8,764 bases of DNA from JAGXTF01 sp038317095 (GTDB lineage Bacteria; Bacteroidota; Bacteroidia; NS11-12g; UBA955), in contig JBBQBB010000088.1 in the NCBI GenBank assembly GCA_038317095.1, forward strand, positions 1 to 8,764. The letters run 5' to 3'. Shown here piece by piece: positions 6,945 to 8,764 of the stretch. The notes under the pieces are model-generated. The model made no database searches. It was not told the origin of the DNA and saw only the letters and a program-made list of their open reading frames with translations. The stretch's first letter is position 1. Each line of letters opens with the position of its first letter. Position numbers and translations under genes: made by a program.

Positions 6945-7736
6945 TCAAAAAATGGTTTCTTTTAAAATTATATAAACCCCCATGGCCAAAACAAACCAAC
7001 CAAAAGCGGGCTTCAGCTTCTCGCCAGAAATCTTTTTGCCTAGCTGTTGACCTATAAAAATACCCAAAATACCAAAACATGTAAAAACCAAAATCAGTTT
7101 CCAATCCATTTGCATTTGACCAATATCACCGGTAAATCCAATCAAGGATTTAGCCGCAATAATGAGCAAAGAAGTGCCAACGGCTTGTTTCATGGGCAAA
7201 CCCGTGAACAAAACCAAAGCAGGAATAATTAAAAACCCACCACCAGCGCCTACTAGGCCTGTCACAACACCCACAATGGCTCCTTCCAACAAAATCATGG
7301 GATAATTAAAAGTATGGTTCGCGGTTTTTGCATTTTCGGTTTTGTTTTTCTTCAACATACTCCAAGCGGCAAGCAGCATAATTATGGCAAAAAGCCCCAG
7401 CAAGAACAACCTTTTGGTTAGGATAAAATCAACTGAACTAAAAATGGGGTCGGGGATTGCAGGCATCAACCATTTGCGGGTGGCAAAAACTGCCAAAATG
7501 GAAGGAATGCCGAAGATAATGCCTGTTTTTAGATTTACATTTCCATTTTTAAAAGCCAAAAAAGCGCCCACCAAACTGGTAGATCCCACAATAAATAAGG
7601 AATAAGAAGTAGACAATGCCGCCTCAACACCCAAAACATAAACCAGGATAGGAACGGTCAGAATACTCCCTCCACCCCCTATTAGGCCCAAAGAAACACC
7701 TACCAATATTGCCAATATATAGGCTAAAATTACCAT
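6945..7736 (-). CDS. TauE/SafE (TSUP) family membrane permease, probable sulfite/sulfur-compound exporter
   Basis: The 263-residue protein is almost entirely hydrophobic, with about eight predicted membrane helices and a short charged loop (KKNKTENAKTAN, about residues 129-140) between two homologous halves. Each half carries the family's glycine-rich motif followed by a proline: GLIGGGGSILTVP (about 17-29) and GLVGAGGGFLIIP (about 160-172). TSUP proteins move sulfite, sulfoacetate, taurine-related or other organosulfur anions across the inner membrane. A TauE gene is also part of the staphylococcal cst operon together with cstB, which supports a sulfur role here. It is the first gene of the operon; its ATG at 7734-7736 has no strong Shine-Dalgarno, as usual in Bacteroidota. 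The transported species cannot be read from sequence. Confidence 0.9.
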   Translation of the reverse strand: MVILAYILAILVGVSLGLIGGGGSILTVPILVYVLGVEAALSTSYSLFIVGSTSLVGAFLAFKNGNVNLKTGIIFGIPSILAVFATRKWLMPAIPDPIFSSVDFILTKRLFLLGLFAIIMLLAAWSMLKKNKTENAKTANHTFNYPMILLEGAIVGVVTGLVGAGGGFLIIPALVLFTGLPMKQAVGTSLLIIAAKSLIGFTGDIGQMQMDWKLILVFTCFGILGIFIGQQLGKKISGEKLKPAFGWFVLAMGVYIILKETIF

Positions 7737-8096
7737 TTACTGTGTTATTTATCCAAAAAAGTTGGGTACAAATCACGTTCATTTCCATCTCAATTCATAT
7801 TAATTGGCAAATGGTTTTGAATCCGCTACAAAATTAGCATTCATAACCGGGGCATGCATGTGATATTTATTACAAAAGAAATCGGTTTTATACTCAATAA
7901 AATTGAATGTCTTAAATCGCTTCTATTGAAGCCGTTTTATTCTTTAAAAAATGAAATTTCTTTTGGAAGGGGTTGCCAACGGTTGCAGACCAGTAAGCGT
8001 CGGTAAGAGTCAATACTGCTAGCAGATGTGGCTCTATTCATTCAAGGGTCTATAGTTTGATGTCAGAAAGAAAGTTATTCCACCTTGAAATGTTGC
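7737..8096. other. 360-nt gene-free region between the sulfur operon and the ygiD-like gene
   Basis: I see no coding frame with protein-like content here on either strand. The half nearest the permease (7737-7870) is AT-rich and probably holds the operon promoter. The middle (7971-7990) contains a near-tandem 10-nt repeat, GGTTGCCAAC then GGTTGCAGAC, followed by a more GC-rich stretch to about 8035. This could be a copy of a dispersed intergenic repeat or a gene remnant; neither can be settled from one window. No tRNA fold or U-tailed terminator was found. Confidence 0.5.
7829..7836 (-). promoter_or_regulatory. Candidate -7 element for the sulfur operon
   Basis: TAATTTTG on the minus strand fits the Bacteroidota -7 consensus TAnnTTTG exactly. 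It would place the transcript start near 7822 and leave a leader of about 85 nt before the permease ATG. No good TTTG-type -33 element lies 17-21 nt upstream, so the call is weak. A perfect 8-bp palindrome, CATGCATG (7853-7860), sits just upstream and could be an operator, but is too short to be sure. Confidence 0.25.
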
Positions 8097-8764
8097 TTAA
8101 GAAATTTGAAAACAACGCATACTTGCACTTCCATATTGAAAGCCTTCAAAGATATATTTCACGTTTTCGTTTTTGTCTGCTAAGCCAAGTGTGTATAGCA
8201 TGGGTAAATAATGTTCATTTGTAGGGTGAGCCATTTCTGATAGTTTGCCAAATTGTTGATAGTTAACAAGTGCTTGAAAATCTAAGTTATTTAATTTTGC
8301 TTTCACTAACTCGTCAAACTCAACCGCCCAATCTATGGGCTTTGCATCAATGTTATTCCAATCCAAAATTTTCAAGTTGTGTACAATATTTCCGCTTCCA
8401 ATTATTAACACACCTTTTTCTCTCATTTTTTTCAAAGCGTTTGCCAGTTGAAAATGATAACTGGCGGGTTGTGAGGAATCAATACTTAATTCAAAAACAG
8501 GAATGTCTGCTTTGGGATATAAATGTTTTAAAACAGTCCATGCACCGTGGTCGAGTCCCATTGAATGATCCTCTTGTATGTTATAAATTGGTGCAGTTTC
8601 AACAACTTGTTTGGCAAATTCTGGATGACCCTTTGATTCATATTTTATTTGGCGCAATGAAACCATTCCACCAAAATCATAAATTGCTTTGGGAGTTTGG
8701 TTTGTAGAAACGAAATTCCCCTTTGTTTGCCAATGAGCCTACACTATCATAATGTCATAAGGTT
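8097..8764 (-). pseudogene. ygiD: YgiD-like class III extradiol dioxygenase, interrupted by TAG (5' end outside window)
   Basis: The C-terminal two thirds of a YgiD/DODA-type dioxygenase is well preserved: DHSMGLDHGAW, a VFELSID strand, GVLIIGSGNIVHNL, EMAHPTNEHYLPMLYTLG and a terminal GFQYGSASMRCF, ending in TAA at 8097-8099. The longest ATG-initiated frame begins at 8666, but homology extends further upstream in the same frame: KGNFVSTNQTPKAIYDFGG precedes that Met, and before it comes AHWQTKG. The family motif there is SAHW, whose His is a metal ligand; the Ser codon is replaced by TAG at 8739-8741, and DIMIV precedes it. After FGG, the usual FP-E/D-x-L is replaced by MVSL, one residue shorter. 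A product started at 8666 would lack the N-terminal metal-binding histidines, so I call it a pseudogene. Intact members open the ring of catechol-type substrates using a non-haem metal. Its true start lies outside the window. Confidence 0.78.

Noticed and set aside
6937..7104. Upstream extension of the TsdA-like gene to an ATG at 7104
   Set aside because: This part lies inside the permease coding region in another frame, and its residues (many Trp, Phe, Tyr and Arg) look like an out-of-frame shadow.
7960..8045. tRNA or small structured RNA
   Set aside because: No T-loop GGTTCGA-type motif, acceptor pairing or cloverleaf could be drawn.
1..8764. CRISPR array, insertion sequence or prophage
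   Set aside because: No regularly spaced repeats, terminal inverted repeats, transposase, integrase or phage genes were found on either strand.

Overview
The window reads as Bacteroidota chromosome. The evidence is a type B T9SS (gliding-motility-type) C-terminal sorting domain on a secreted protein, a YebC with the Bacteroidota-style N-terminus, AT-leaning DNA with weak or absent Shine-Dalgarno sequences, and TAnnTTTG-like promoter elements. TGA is used as a normal stop by several intact genes here, so the code is the standard one.

Layout. The left end (1-1182, plus strand) holds the tail of an unrecognised gene that overlaps a T9SS-exported protein by 13 nt. A short convergent gap leads to yebC on the minus strand (1267-1983). 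From 7736 down to 2054 lies one tightly packed minus-strand sulfur-metabolism operon. In order of transcription it encodes a TauE/SafE sulfite/sulfonate-type permease, a membrane-anchored TsdA-like dihaem thiosulfate dehydrogenase, an OprD-like outer-membrane barrel, a CstB-like persulfide dioxygenase/pseudo-rhodanese/rhodanese fusion, and the two halves of a YeeE/YedE (TsuA-type) thiosulfate transporter. Intergenic spacings are 7-9 nt and one junction is an ATGA overlap. A 360-nt gene-free stretch (7737-8096) separates the operon promoter region from the 3' end of a YgiD-like extradiol dioxygenase gene that runs off the right edge.

How the genes may work together (inference): the outer-membrane barrel admits sulfur oxyanions, the TsdA-like cytochrome couples thiosulfate and tetrathionate to electron transport in the periplasm, the CstB-like enzyme turns cytoplasmic persulfides into sulfite/thiosulfate, TauE/SafE exports sulfur oxyanions, and the YeeE/YedE halves would import thiosulfate.

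The main surprise is decay of the import arm. The first YeeE/YedE half has two in-frame TGA codons and a frameshift at an A7 tract. The second half has a TGA exactly at the conserved cysteine of its TGACPGP motif. The flanking operon genes are fully open. The ygiD-like gene also has an in-frame TAG, where the family has Ser-Ala-His-Trp. These look like recent pseudogenes. Base-calling error and, for the one Cys-to-TGA site, selenocysteine are the alternatives to exclude. I found no CRISPR array, insertion sequence, tRNA or rRNA, and no clearly novel system.
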